From assembly GCF_030815085.1 (NCBI RefSeq), contig NZ_JAUSWG010000001.1: a stretch of 64,000 bases of DNA; one strand, 5' to 3'. This document shows, piece after piece, positions 16,766-25,746 of this stretch. The DNA comes from Paraclostridium ghonii. Lineage in GTDB: Bacteria > Bacillota > Clostridia > Peptostreptococcales > Peptostreptococcaceae. Position 1 is the stretch's first letter. Every line of letters begins with the position of its first letter. Position numbers and translations under genes: made by a program. The notes below the pieces were generated by a model. It was given only the letters and a program-made list of their open reading frames with translations. It was not told where the DNA came from and ran no database searches.

Positions 16766-18307
16766 ATGATGGAAAAAAAATATATAATAGCACTAGATCA
16801 AGGAACCACTAGTTCTAGGGCAATATTATTTGATAAATATGGGAATGTAGTTTCAACGGCACAAAAGGAATTTACACAAATTTATCCAAAGGCTTCTTGG
16901 GTAGAACATAATCCTATGGAAATATGGGGAAGTCAAAGTGGTGTGTTAAGAGAAGTTTTAGAAACATCATTTATAAGACCAGATGAAATAGCTGCAATAG
17001 GAATAACTAATCAAAGAGAGACTACTATTGTTTGGGATAAAAATACAGGAAAGCCAGTATATAATGCTATAGTTTGGCAATGTAGAAGAACTGCAGATAT
17101 ATGTGATAGATTAAAAGAAAAAGGGCTAGAACCTATTATAAAAGAAAAAACAGGACTTATAGTAGATGCATATTTTTCAGGTACTAAAATAAACTGGATT
17201 CTAGAAAATGTAGAAGGTGCAAGAGAAAAGGCTGAAAATGGAGAACTTCTATTTGGAACTGTAGATACATGGCTTATATGGAATTTAACAAGAGGGAAAG
17301 TTCATGTTACTGACTATTCAAATGCATCGAGAACAATGCTTTATAATATAAAAGAATTAAAATGGGATGAAGATATACTAAAAGAATTAAATATTCCTAA
17401 TAGTATGCTACCAGAAGTTAGACCATCTAGTGAAATTTATGGATATACAGATGAAGAAATGTTAGCTGGTGCACAAATACCTATATCAGGATGTGCAGGA
17501 GATCAACAAGCTGCGCTATTTGGACAAACTTGTTTTGAGAAAGGTAGTGTTAAGAACACTTATGGAACAGGGTGCTTTTTATTAATGAATACAGGTGATA
17601 AAATCGTTGAATCTGATAAGGGGCTATTAACAACGATTGCTTGGGGAGTAGATGGTAAAATAAATTATGCACTAGAAGGAAGTATATTTGTTGGAGGCGC
17701 ATCTATTCAATGGTTAAGAGATGAACTTAGATTGATATATGATTCTGGGCAATCTGAGTATTATGCAAATCAAGTTGAAGACACTAGTGGTGTATATGTA
17801 GTTCCTGCATTTACAGGTCTAGGAGCGCCTTATTGGGATATGTATGCTAGAGGAGCTATATTTGGACTAACAAGAGGTGCTAAAAGAGGTCATATAGTTA
17901 GAGCTACATTAGAATCTATAGCATATCAAACTAAAGATGTTTTAATAGCTATGCAAGATGATTCAAAAATGCAATTAAAGTGTGTTAGGGTTGATGGAGG
18001 AGCAAGTGCAAACAACTTCTTAATGCAATTTCAGTCGGATATACTAAATGTTAAGATAGATAGACCTAAAATTATAGAGACTACTGCTTTGGGAGCTGCA
18101 TATCTTGCAGGGCTATCAGTAGGGTTTTATAAAAGTGTAGAAGAAATAAAAGAAAAGTGGGCAATCAATAAAGAATTTACTCCAAATATGAGTGAAAGAA
18201 AAAGAATTATTTTATATAAAGGGTGGAAAAGAGCGGTTGATAGAACTCTTTTATGGGCCAAAGAAGATGAAGAATTATTAAGTGAGCTAAGCAAAATAAA
18301 CGACTAA
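16766..18307 (+). CDS. glpK: Glycerol kinase
   Basis: FGGY-family sugar kinase that phosphorylates glycerol to glycerol-3-phosphate for glycolysis and lipid synthesis. The N-terminal phosphate loop is IALDQGTTSSRAILFD, with the glycerol-binding NQRET and WQCRRT, the GTYG-type NTYGTGCFLLMNTGD, and the C-terminal DGGASANNFLMQFQSD. 513 residues, full length. Two adjacent ATG codons (16766, 16769) follow AAGGAG; the second has better spacing. No glpF or glpD neighbour is present, so it is a stand-alone gene. Regulation is not visible. Confidence 0.97.
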   Translation: MMEKKYIIALDQGTTSSRAILFDKYGNVVSTAQKEFTQIYPKASWVEHNPMEIWGSQSGVLREVLETSFIRPDEIAAIGITNQRETTIVWDKNTGKPVYNAIVWQCRRTADICDRLKEKGLEPIIKEKTGLIVDAYFSGTKINWILENVEGAREKAENGELLFGTVDTWLIWNLTRGKVHVTDYSNASRTMLYNIKELKWDEDILKELNIPNSMLPEVRPSSEIYGYTDEEMLAGAQIPISGCAGDQQAALFGQTCFEKGSVKNTYGTGCFLLMNTGDKIVESDKGLLTTIAWGVDGKINYALEGSIFVGGASIQWLRDELRLIYDSGQSEYYANQVEDTSGVYVVPAFTGLGAPYWDMYARGAIFGLTRGAKRGHIVRATLESIAYQTKDVLIAMQDDSKMQLKCVRVDGGASANNFLMQFQSDILNVKIDRPKIIETTALGAAYLAGLSVGFYKSVEEIKEKWAINKEFTPNMSERKRIILYKGWKRAVDRTLLWAKEDEELLSELSKIND

Positions 18308-18383
18308 AAATATATAAAATATTTCTATATTTTGATTCATATAATTGAATAGATATTATATGCAAAAATATGGAGGTATAATC

Positions 18384-18950
18384 ATGAAAAAGTTTAAAAC
18401 TTTTTTTAGTGTAATATTTATATTAACTTTAATATTAACTGGGTGTAGTAGCAAAAACAACGCTAAAAATGACAATGAAAATAGTATTAAAGTATTAAAA
18501 AATTTGAATGATTATGAAAAAAATAAAAAGGAAAATACAAATAATTATGATGCTAGAATAATAAGTATCGATGCAAATACAAATAAAAAGAAAGTTATAG
18601 CAAATATTAAAATTAATGATAATTTATCTATAAAAGACAAGTTGAATATAGTTATAAAAGAACTTTCAAAGTTGCAATTTCAAAATGCTCCTATAGAGTT
18701 AACTAAAATAGATAACAATATAGCTTATATAAATATTAAAGAAGATAAAGAAAATAAGTTATGGAGTAATAGATTTTTTCAAGGCAGTACAGGTGCTAAT
18801 ATAACGAGTTATACATTAGTTGAAAGTTTGCTTCAAAGAGATTATGAGGGCAGATGGATTGATGGTATATATATTACATATGAAGGCAGAACAGATGTGG
18901 AATTTGACCATTTAGATATTGACTTTTTTGGAAATACAATAAAAAGATAA
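18384..18950 (+). CDS. GerMN-domain lipoprotein
   Basis: Signal peptide with lipobox LTGC (Cys ~20), a Lys/Asn-rich linker, then a domain with INIKED, GSTGANITSYTLVESLL and WIDGIYITYEGR...HLD, which fits the GerMN (sporulation and spore germination) pattern. Proteins of this kind sit on the outer face of the membrane, in spore formers often between the forespore membranes, but non-sporulation GerMN lipoproteins exist. GGAGG precedes ATG 18384; an in-frame ATG 13 codons earlier lacks one. Confidence 0.65.
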   Translation: MKKFKTFFSVIFILTLILTGCSSKNNAKNDNENSIKVLKNLNDYEKNKKENTNNYDARIISIDANTNKKKVIANIKINDNLSIKDKLNIVIKELSKLQFQNAPIELTKIDNNIAYINIKEDKENKLWSNRFFQGSTGANITSYTLVESLLQRDYEGRWIDGIYITYEGRTDVEFDHLDIDFFGNTIKR

Positions 18951-18975
18951 GAAAAAGCATATATCAAATTAGAAA

Positions 18976-19040
18976 AGGATAACTATATAAATTTTAGTGC
19001 CTCTAAAGATTTTTTGGAATGAAATTTATATAGCTATCCT
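18976..19040. terminator. Bidirectional hairpin terminator
   Basis: AGGATAaCTATATAAATTT pairs with AAATTTATATAGcTATCCT (one mismatch) across a 27-base loop, between convergent genes. Confidence 0.65.
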
Positions 19041-19048
19041 ATTTTATA

Positions 19049-19816
19049 TTATCTATTTTTTACTAAGCAATGCTCATTTAACAATTTAAATCCGTGATTT
19101 TTTATAAGTATATCAACTAATTCATTGGAATTATATTTAGGGTAATTTATTATACAGTACTTAGTATCATCTTCTAATTTATCAAACTCATTATAAACAT
19201 CAAATGTAGTAGACATTTTATACATATCATCTCTGAGTTTGTGCATATCAACTAATATATGAGCAAATTCAAAGTCGAGTTTTTTATCTACGATCATATC
19301 AGATATAGTATTTAATAGGCTTTCTTTATTTTTAAACTCTATTTTTATTAAGTCATTTTTATATTTATTTACTTTAGTTGACAATTCATCTAAACAATCA
19401 TCTAACTTATTATTTACAAAGTCTATGAAATCCTCTTGGCTAAACATTCCTTGAAGATCTGAGATTAATAAATTATTCATATGTTCTTCCCAAAGAAGAA
19501 ATGAAAACTTGTTATAGCCACAATCATCTATAGGCTCACCTTTGTAATTTTCAAATCTAGGATGAAGTCTATTGTGATATTTTGATATTGAAACTCTAAA
19601 TAAGTTGCCTTCATGACCTATAGGAACACAATTTATTATGAACTTATCCATATCACTTCCCATATAAACTTTTTCACTGGAAAGTATTTTTTTAGTTTTA
19701 TTTAAATCTTCTTTTGAAAAATCTATATTTTTATTATTTATAGCTATCTTTAAAATCATTTCTTTGTATATTTTATTTAATATATTATTTAATTCTTCTG
19801 TGTAAACATACTTCAT
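19049..19816 (-). CDS. Cytoplasmic protein of unknown function
   Basis: Soluble, acidic/basic-mixed protein of 255 residues, mainly helical, without membrane segments or recognised motifs. GHEGNLFRVSISKYHNRLHPRF is the most distinctive stretch. RBS GGAGGTTTCTGACT ahead of ATG. 75 bases behind yaaA on the same strand and possibly co-transcribed. Confidence 0.6.
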   Translation of the reverse strand: MKYVYTEELNNILNKIYKEMILKIAINNKNIDFSKEDLNKTKKILSSEKVYMGSDMDKFIINCVPIGHEGNLFRVSISKYHNRLHPRFENYKGEPIDDCGYNKFSFLLWEEHMNNLLISDLQGMFSQEDFIDFVNNKLDDCLDELSTKVNKYKNDLIKIEFKNKESLLNTISDMIVDKKLDFEFAHILVDMHKLRDDMYKMSTTFDVYNEFDKLEDDTKYCIINYPKYNSNELVDILIKNHGFKLLNEHCLVKNR

Positions 19817-19891
19817 AGTCAGAAACCTCCAAATTTTAAGTCAATCGATATATACCCAAAATTACAATTTATAATCTAAAAACAATAATTA

Positions 19892-20662
19892 TTAATATCT
19901 GGTGAATATTATTTTTTTACTATCAGATAAGTTTTCATTAAAGGTATATCCATTGTAATTAAAACTTTTTAAATCGTCTATATTATCTATTTTATTTTTA
20001 ATTATATATCTAGTTAGATAACCCCTTGCTTTTTTTGAATAAATGCCTATAACTTTATAAGAATTGCTACTTTCTTTAAATTCTTTAAACTCTACAGTTA
20101 ATACATTAAAGGTTTTAGATAAATCCTTTATGTTTATAGCCTTTGAGTATTCATTAGAAGCTAAATTAAGTAAAACTTGATTGCTTTGATTATTAAGTTC
20201 ATCATATAGATAAGTTGTTATTTTAGTTTTCCAAAACTTATATAAATCATTTCCGCATTCATTTTTTAATTTTGATTTCATCTCAAGTCTATAAGGTTGT
20301 ATCATATCGAGCGGTTTTAGCACTCCATATAAACCAGATAATATTCTAAAATGTTTATTTGCAAATTCAAAGTCGTGTTCATTAAAATCACTAACGTTGA
20401 TAGAGTTAAAAACTTGACCATCAAAAGCAAGTAAAGATTGCAGATATTTGCTTGAATCAGTTCCTAAAACTTGATATCTATCAAAATTTAAACTAGATAA
20501 ATCATAGCTTAAATTCATAAAATAACTTATTTCATCTTTACTTAGCTTTTTTAAAATAGGTATAAGATTTTTAGTTTCAGATTCAAAAAAAGGTTTAGAA
20601 GATTTAAGATTAGAGCTTTTATCAAAATTCATAGTTGTTGATGGAGAAAGTATTGTTATCAT
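19892..20662 (-). CDS. yaaA: YaaA-family peroxide-stress protein
   Basis: Full-length UPF0246/YaaA (256 residues). Hallmarks are MITILSPSTTMNF at the N-terminus, LRILSGLYGVLKPLDMIQPYRLEM near residue 105, and the C-terminal KKARGYLTRYIIKNKI. In E. coli YaaA limits intracellular iron and DNA damage during H2O2 stress and has DNA-binding ability. RBS AGGTGACTTT. Minus-strand unit with the unknown 255-residue gene downstream. Confidence 0.93.
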   Translation of the reverse strand: MITILSPSTTMNFDKSSNLKSSKPFFESETKNLIPILKKLSKDEISYFMNLSYDLSSLNFDRYQVLGTDSSKYLQSLLAFDGQVFNSINVSDFNEHDFEFANKHFRILSGLYGVLKPLDMIQPYRLEMKSKLKNECGNDLYKFWKTKITTYLYDELNNQSNQVLLNLASNEYSKAINIKDLSKTFNVLTVEFKEFKESSNSYKVIGIYSKKARGYLTRYIIKNKIDNIDDLKSFNYNGYTFNENLSDSKKIIFTRY

Positions 20663-20805
20663 TTTAAAGTCACCTCAAAAATTATTTTATATAAATATAT
20701 ATATCAATAAAATAATAATTTAATCAATAAATTAAAAGTTTTTAATATACTATAGTGTGTGCATTTTTTAAGGCACACTAATCAATTAAAAAGGGGGAGT
20801 TTAAA

Positions 20806-21507
20806 ATCGATAGAGTTCAATTAAAAGAATTATCAAAAAGTCAATTAAAGGGGAACTGGAAGATACCTGTATTATTGACTCTGGCTTATAGTGCAGTATC
20901 TACAATATTGAGCATGCTTCAAGGAATAACAAGCTCATCACTAACATATTTAATAATGTTTATACTAACATTTGGTTTTGGGGTATTTTTAACAATAGGA
21001 ATTCCTAATTTTTACTTAATGTTTATTGAAAAAAAGGGGAATAGTTCTTTTTCAGATGTAATAGTCTCTAAAAGTAAGTTTGTAAAAGCTTTAATATATA
21101 CAGTTGTATTAACTATAATTGTATTTGTAGTTACGTTTGTTATCTTTGGCATAATTTTAGGTGGAACCGTTGTATTTGCTTTTTCAAAATCAGGATTTGG
21201 AATAGGATTTATATTTGCTATATTAATGATCTTAGCACTTACAATACTTTTAATTATATTTGAATTAGCTTTAATGTTAACTCCTTATATAATAATAGAA
21301 CATGAACATTTAGGAGTTATAGATTCTATGAGCTTAAGTATAAAAATGATGAAGGGTAATAAGTGGAAATTTTTTGTTATAGGACTAAGCTTTATAGGAT
21401 GGGGCATTTTATCAGTGATTACATTAGGTATTGGTTTTTTATGGTTAATCCCGTATATAATGTTAACTCAAGCGAATTTTTATAGAGATTTAAGTTCGAA
21501 CAATTAA
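20806..21507 (+). CDS. DUF975 membrane protein, apparent ATC start codon
   Basis: DUF975 protein with four to five membrane segments; C-terminal MSLSIKMMKGNKWKFF and LIPYIMLTQANFYRDL are typical. The first ATG/GTG/TTG in frame (TTG 20875) would cut off the conserved N-terminus. Upstream the frame reads (I)DRVQLKELSKSQLKGNW, the usual DUF975 start, beginning at ATC 20806, six bases behind GGGGGAG (20793-20799). I therefore annotate ATC as the start, giving 233 residues. Function unknown; a sequencing error changing ATG to ATC is the alternative. Confidence 0.75.
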   Translation: MDRVQLKELSKSQLKGNWKIPVLLTLAYSAVSTILSMLQGITSSSLTYLIMFILTFGFGVFLTIGIPNFYLMFIEKKGNSSFSDVIVSKSKFVKALIYTVVLTIIVFVVTFVIFGIILGGTVVFAFSKSGFGIGFIFAILMILALTILLIIFELALMLTPYIIIEHEHLGVIDSMSLSIKMMKGNKWKFFVIGLSFIGWGILSVITLGIGFLWLIPYIMLTQANFYRDLSSNN

Positions 21508-21565
21508 ACAAATAATCAAAATGGCTATCTTAAGAAATTAAGATAGCCATTTTGATTATTTGTTT
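21506..21565. terminator. 28-bp perfect hairpin, bidirectional terminator
   Basis: A perfect 28-bp stem (21506-21533 with 21538-21565) capped by a GAAA tetraloop. It overlaps the ends of both convergent genes (DUF975 and cstA) and carries AAAC/GTTT ends rather than a long T run. Confidence 0.7.
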
Positions 21566-23184
21566 AAAACTTTCTTGTTTTTGTCTTTCTTAATAAAGGT
21601 TATTGCTTCTTTTATTAAAATTAGTGCTAAAACAAGTAAAAGAATTCCTATTATTACAAGTGTATAGTTAACACCTATATTAGCTTTTATATTGAAGCAT
21701 AGTGAAACTATAGTAACTATAAACATAAATATTATAGGTATAATAAGTTCTTTAAAACTTTTATTTGAATTAGCAAGCCATATAGCTATTGACATCAAAG
21801 CTATGGCAGCTAAAAGCTGGTTTGCAGATCCGAATATAGGCCATATTTTTTCGTATCCCATAACTGCTAAAAGGCCAGAACATACAATTGTAATAGTTGT
21901 AGAAACATACATATTACAAAGAGGATTAGGTTTATTATCTTCTTTGTTAATTAAATCATTAGTATCAAAGAATTCTTGGAATATAAATCTTCCTAATCGA
22001 GTAGCTGTATCCAACGATGTAAGAGCAAATGCAGAGATAGCTAGAGATGTAAATATCTTGCCTATTCCAAATGGAATTCCAAATGAAGCCATAAAGTTAG
22101 CTATACCTTCAGAGAACACATTAACAGGCCCTCCATTTTCTAATAAACTACCAAACTGAATATTAGAAATATAAGCTACAGTTATAAGAGCAACTATTGC
22201 AAGTAAACCTTCTATAAGCATAGCTCCATACCCGATTTTTTTAGCATCCGACTCTTTATACAATTGTTTTGCAGAAGTCCCAGATCCAACAAGTGAGTGA
22301 AACCCTGAAATAGCTCCGCAGGCAACTGTTACAAATAATAAAGGGAATAAGTACTGTCCATCCACATTAAATCCAACAAATCCATCCATTTGTATTTCAG
22401 GTCTTAATATAATAATACCTAAAACAGCTCCAATTATCATTGCATACAATAGATAAGAGTTAAGGTAATCTCTAGGTTGTAGTAATATCCAAACTGGAGT
22501 TACAGATGCTATAAAAATATAAATCATAAGCAATACTATCCAAGCTTGTTTACTTAAAACTATAGGGAATAAGAATCCAAGATAAATACATCCAAATAGC
22601 ATTATTACTCCTATTATAGATGCTGTAACTAATGGCATTTTAAATCTATAAACGGCAATACCGAATAAGATTGCTAAAATTATAAAGAACATTGAAGCGC
22701 TAGCAGCTTGAGGTGTAGAAACAAAGTTATCTGCTACTATATTTGAAAAAGCTGCAACAACTAAAACTAAAGTTAGCCAAGCAAATAATGAAAAAAGTTT
22801 TTTCCCTTTTCTACCCATATTAGATTCTATTATTTCCCCTATAGATTTTCCATCATGTCTAATAGATGCAAATAAAGAACCGAAATCTTGAACCCCACCA
22901 AAGAAAACACTACCTATTAAAACCCAAAGGGCAACAGGTATCCAGCCAAATATAGCTGCTTGTATAGGACCAACTATAGGGCCAGCACCCGCGATAGATG
23001 CAAAGTGATGACCAAGTAATACAGGTGATTTAGCTGGAACGTAGTCTATTCCATCATACTTTGCATGAGCTGGAGTTTTTCGATTGTCATCTATACCCCA
23101 TTTTTTAGCTAAGTACCCGCCATAGCATACATACCCAATAAAAAGAATAAGTGCACTTACTAAAAGTAATGTTAATGAATTCAT
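21556..23184 (-). CDS. cstA: CstA-family peptide/pyruvate transporter
   Basis: Membrane transporter of 542 residues with about 14-16 segments. CstA signatures are visible: YVPAKSPVLLGHHFASIAGAGPIVGPIQAA near residue 50 (the HHF(A)SIAGAGPI(V/T)GP block), DFGSLFASIRHDGKSIGE, and CGAISGFHSLVGSGTSAKQL near 285. Family members import peptides or pyruvate when carbon is short. The length is that of the compact Gram-positive CstA. Its ATG overlaps the stop of the upstream partner gene (ATGA), so the pair is translationally coupled. Confidence 0.92.
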   Translation of the reverse strand: MNSLTLLLVSALILFIGYVCYGGYLAKKWGIDDNRKTPAHAKYDGIDYVPAKSPVLLGHHFASIAGAGPIVGPIQAAIFGWIPVALWVLIGSVFFGGVQDFGSLFASIRHDGKSIGEIIESNMGRKGKKLFSLFAWLTLVLVVAAFSNIVADNFVSTPQAASASMFFIILAILFGIAVYRFKMPLVTASIIGVIMLFGCIYLGFLFPIVLSKQAWIVLLMIYIFIASVTPVWILLQPRDYLNSYLLYAMIIGAVLGIIILRPEIQMDGFVGFNVDGQYLFPLLFVTVACGAISGFHSLVGSGTSAKQLYKESDAKKIGYGAMLIEGLLAIVALITVAYISNIQFGSLLENGGPVNVFSEGIANFMASFGIPFGIGKIFTSLAISAFALTSLDTATRLGRFIFQEFFDTNDLINKEDNKPNPLCNMYVSTTITIVCSGLLAVMGYEKIWPIFGSANQLLAAIALMSIAIWLANSNKSFKELIIPIIFMFIVTIVSLCFNIKANIGVNYTLVIIGILLLVLALILIKEAITFIKKDKNKKVLNK

Positions 23185-23669
23185 AATAAAACCTCCTTAT
23201 AAAAATGGATAACATCTTTGGAATCACAGTTATAAATAAATTCATTTGTCCATTTATTAAAAAGAATCAGTCTTAATGAAGAGTAGCCTTTAAGTCCTAG
23301 CATATAGCTTTTTCTTTTTTTTATCTTTGGTATTTTAGATTTTAAAGCTTCATCGATATGATTAGTAGATATAAAAAGAGTTATTGCTGTAGACATATGG
23401 TTTTCATCGACTTGTACAAGATTTTTCATAGCATAGTCAGTAAAAGTTAATAAAGTTTTGTCTAAGTAATCATTAGATACACTATTGAGTTCTTTTGCAA
23501 ATACATACTCTCGGTTATCGTATGACCAAATTACTTTTTTCTTATTTAAAAAATATTTGGAGTTAGTAAGTACATATTCCCCCATAAAATCAAAGTTATA
23601 GTCTTTAATTGTATAGTTTTCATATATATTAAATTGATTTTGCATAGAGGATTTAAGTTTATCTAAAAT
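23181..23669 (-). CDS. CstA-linked protein of unknown function, apparent ATT start
   Basis: Soluble protein of 154-162 residues coupled to cstA by a four-base overlap; no motif recognised. The first ATG (23645) has no ribosome-binding site. Eight codons upstream, in the same open frame, ATT 23669 sits seven bases behind a perfect GGAGG (plus 23677-23681), which would add (I)LDKLKSS. I choose ATT as start. The tight link suggests a partner or regulator of CstA. Confidence 0.6.
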   Translation of the reverse strand: MLDKLKSSMQNQFNIYENYTIKDYNFDFMGEYVLTNSKYFLNKKKVIWSYDNREYVFAKELNSVSNDYLDKTLLTFTDYAMKNLVQVDENHMSTAITLFISTNHIDEALKSKIPKIKKRKSYMLGLKGYSSLRLILFNKWTNEFIYNCDSKDVIHFYKEVLL

Positions 23670-23778
23670 AAAAACACCTCCTTAATTCATTTATATAAAT
23701 GTTAGTACTTTATTATGTGAAATTCAATAAATTAAATGTATTTATATATAAATGTGTTTAATTACTTAATTTTACAGT

Positions 23779-23806
23779 TGCATTCAAGGTGTACTATGTG
23801 TATAAT
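23779..23806 (+). promoter_or_regulatory. Promoter of the GntR/ABC operon
   Basis: TTGCAT, 17 bases, TATAAT; predicted transcription start about 23813, just before the operator. Confidence 0.6.
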
Positions 23807-23814
23807 ACGCTTAG

Positions 23815-23840
23815 GACTGTACTACTGGAATAGTACAGTC
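23815..23840. promoter_or_regulatory. YtrA-type operator
   Basis: Perfect inverted repeat GACTGTACTA-N6-TAGTACAGTC, positioned at the predicted transcription start of the GntR operon. GTAC(T)A arms are typical of YtrA-subfamily GntR sites; autoregulation is likely. Confidence 0.75.
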
Positions 23841-23856
23841 ATACGGAGGTGAAAAT

Positions 23857-24213
23857 ATGAACTTTATTCCAAATGATAAAGAACCAGTTTATATTCAAAT
23901 TATACGATACATAAAGCAACAAATAGTAAGAGGAGACATAGGGGTAGGAGATATTATACCATCAAGAAGAGAGATGGCAGTTATGGTAAGAGTAAATCCA
24001 AATACTGTACAAAAGGCATATAAGGAAATGGAAGAAATGGGGATAATTACAACTCATAGAAATTATCAGAGTAATATAACTACTGATGATGAAATAATAG
24101 CAAGAATAAAAGAAGATTTAATAAACGAATCTATGGATGTTTTTATAAATAGCATGAAAGCTATAAATATTAAAAGAGAAGAAATTATAGATATAATAAA
24201 TGATAGATTTTAG
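23857..24213 (+). CDS. GntR-family regulator, YtrA subfamily
   Basis: 118 residues: an N-terminal winged helix (EPVYIQIIRYIKQQIVRGDI, then SRREMAVMVRVNPNTVQKAYKEME, a textbook GntR recognition region) and a short C-terminal helical tail of the YtrA type, which lacks a large ligand domain. RBS CGGAGGTGAAAAT. It leads an operon with an ABC ATPase, a permease and an exported protein, and probably represses it through the palindrome at 23815. In related systems the signal is cell-wall-active antibiotics. Confidence 0.92.
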   Translation: MNFIPNDKEPVYIQIIRYIKQQIVRGDIGVGDIIPSRREMAVMVRVNPNTVQKAYKEMEEMGIITTHRNYQSNITTDDEIIARIKEDLINESMDVFINSMKAINIKREEIIDIINDRF

Positions 24214-24224
24214 GAGGTGTAGAT

Positions 24225-24917
24225 TTGATAGAAGTAAAAAATGCTAGTAAAAAGTATAAGAAAGTAAAAGCATTAGATGATATATCCTTTGAAATATATG
24301 AAGGTAAGATAACTTGCATATTAGGAATAAATGGAGTTGGAAAGTCAACTATATTGAAGTCTATATGTGGGCTTGTAAAACTAGATAGCGGAGAAATACT
24401 AATAGATGGAGAACAAATAAATTATAAAACATATGAAAAAGTAGCTTTTGTACCAGATGTAGATAACTATTTTGCACAACTTACAATAAAAGAAAGTTTT
24501 GATTTTATGAAAGAATTTTATAAGGGATGGGATAGTAAAAAGGCATATGAGATGTTGAAATTGTTCAATTTAACAGATAACAAAAAAATTAGAGATCTGT
24601 CAAAGGGTAATATAGCTAGAGTTAAGATAATTTTAGGATTTGCTCAAAATGCTAAATACACTATTTTAGATGAACCATTTTCAGGTATAGATATATTTAA
24701 AAGAGAAGATTTTTTAGGCGTAATGACAAAATATATAAATGATGAACAAAGTATAATAATAACTACACATGAAATTGCTGAAATTGAAATGATAGCAGAT
24801 GATGTTATTCTTATAGATGAAGGTAAGCTTTCACTAGTTTTTAATGCTGAAAAAACTCGTGAGGAAGAAGGGAAATCTATAATAGATAAAATGAGGGAGG
24901 TATATAAGAATGAATAA
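24225..24917 (+). CDS. ABC transporter ATP-binding protein (YtrB-like)
   Basis: 230-residue ATPase. Walker A GINGVGKST near residue 34, the signature LSKGNIARVKI near 126 (LSxGN rather than LSGGQ, common in YtrB-type transporters), Walker B YTILDEPFSGID and H-loop TTHEI. TTG start behind GGAGGTG. Overlaps the permease gene by eight bases. Forms a transporter with the next gene; direction and substrate are unknown, and export or drug sensing is likely from the GntR-YtrA context. Confidence 0.93.
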   Translation: MIEVKNASKKYKKVKALDDISFEIYEGKITCILGINGVGKSTILKSICGLVKLDSGEILIDGEQINYKTYEKVAFVPDVDNYFAQLTIKESFDFMKEFYKGWDSKKAYEMLKLFNLTDNKKIRDLSKGNIARVKIILGFAQNAKYTILDEPFSGIDIFKREDFLGVMTKYINDEQSIIITTHEIAEIEMIADDVILIDEGKLSLVFNAEKTREEEGKSIIDKMREVYKNE

Positions 24918-25734
24918 AATTTTAACTTTATATAATATAGAGTTTAAGAGAATATATAAGTTATATTTCTTACTTATAGGAGTGCTATTTATAGCTAACT
25001 TAGGTGGAGTTTTTAAGGTTTTATACCATTCTGTTAAAACAATTAGCACAGAAAACAATATCCCTATGAAGTTAAATATATTAAAAACAAACTTAGGTTT
25101 TAACTTTGTAAATGAATATACAGTAAAAGATATATATATATATGGTAGTATGGCTTTGGTAGTAGCAGTATTATTTTGTTTGTTATATGCACTTATTATA
25201 TGGTATAGAGACTATTACTCAAAAAGCAAAACTATATATACATTACTAAGCCTCCCACAACCTAGGTTTAACATATATTTATCTAAATTAATCACAATAG
25301 TAATAATGATATATGGAGTTATTGCATGCCAAGTTTTATTTTGGTATATAGATTTAAACATTATAAAAATAGCTGCAGGTATAGGATCTCCAAACTTCGT
25401 AAACATATATACAAATATGATGCAAGAGAGTGGTATATTAAATATAGTATCACCATATTTATTAGATTTTTTTATGATAGATGTAATTGGAGTAATTCTT
25501 GCAGTGGTAGTTATATTTACCGGAGTTTTAATAGAAAGATCTTTTAAAAAGATTGGAGTGGTGCTAGGAATTATATACATTGTAGCTCCTATAGTTGGAT
25601 ATTTCTTTATAATGGGATTAGATAGTTTGGTTTTTAGAAATTTATTATTAAGTCATATAATTTACTATACTGTATTGTTTATATTATCTATATTAGTATC
25701 TTATAGACTAATAAACAAAAAACTTTGTGTATAA
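24910..25734 (+). CDS. ABC transporter permease
   Basis: 274 residues with six membrane segments in the ABC-2-like pattern, starting with a cytoplasmic TLYNIEFKRIYK and a first helix. Its start lies inside the end of the ATPase gene, so translation is coupled. Probable partner of the YtrB-like ATPase. No substrate motif. Confidence 0.8.
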   Translation: MNKILTLYNIEFKRIYKLYFLLIGVLFIANLGGVFKVLYHSVKTISTENNIPMKLNILKTNLGFNFVNEYTVKDIYIYGSMALVVAVLFCLLYALIIWYRDYYSKSKTIYTLLSLPQPRFNIYLSKLITIVIMIYGVIACQVLFWYIDLNIIKIAAGIGSPNFVNIYTNMMQESGILNIVSPYLLDFFMIDVIGVILAVVVIFTGVLIERSFKKIGVVLGIIYIVAPIVGYFFIMGLDSLVFRNLLLSHIIYYTVLFILSILVSYRLINKKLCV

Positions 25735-25746
25735 AGGAGGTTTTGT

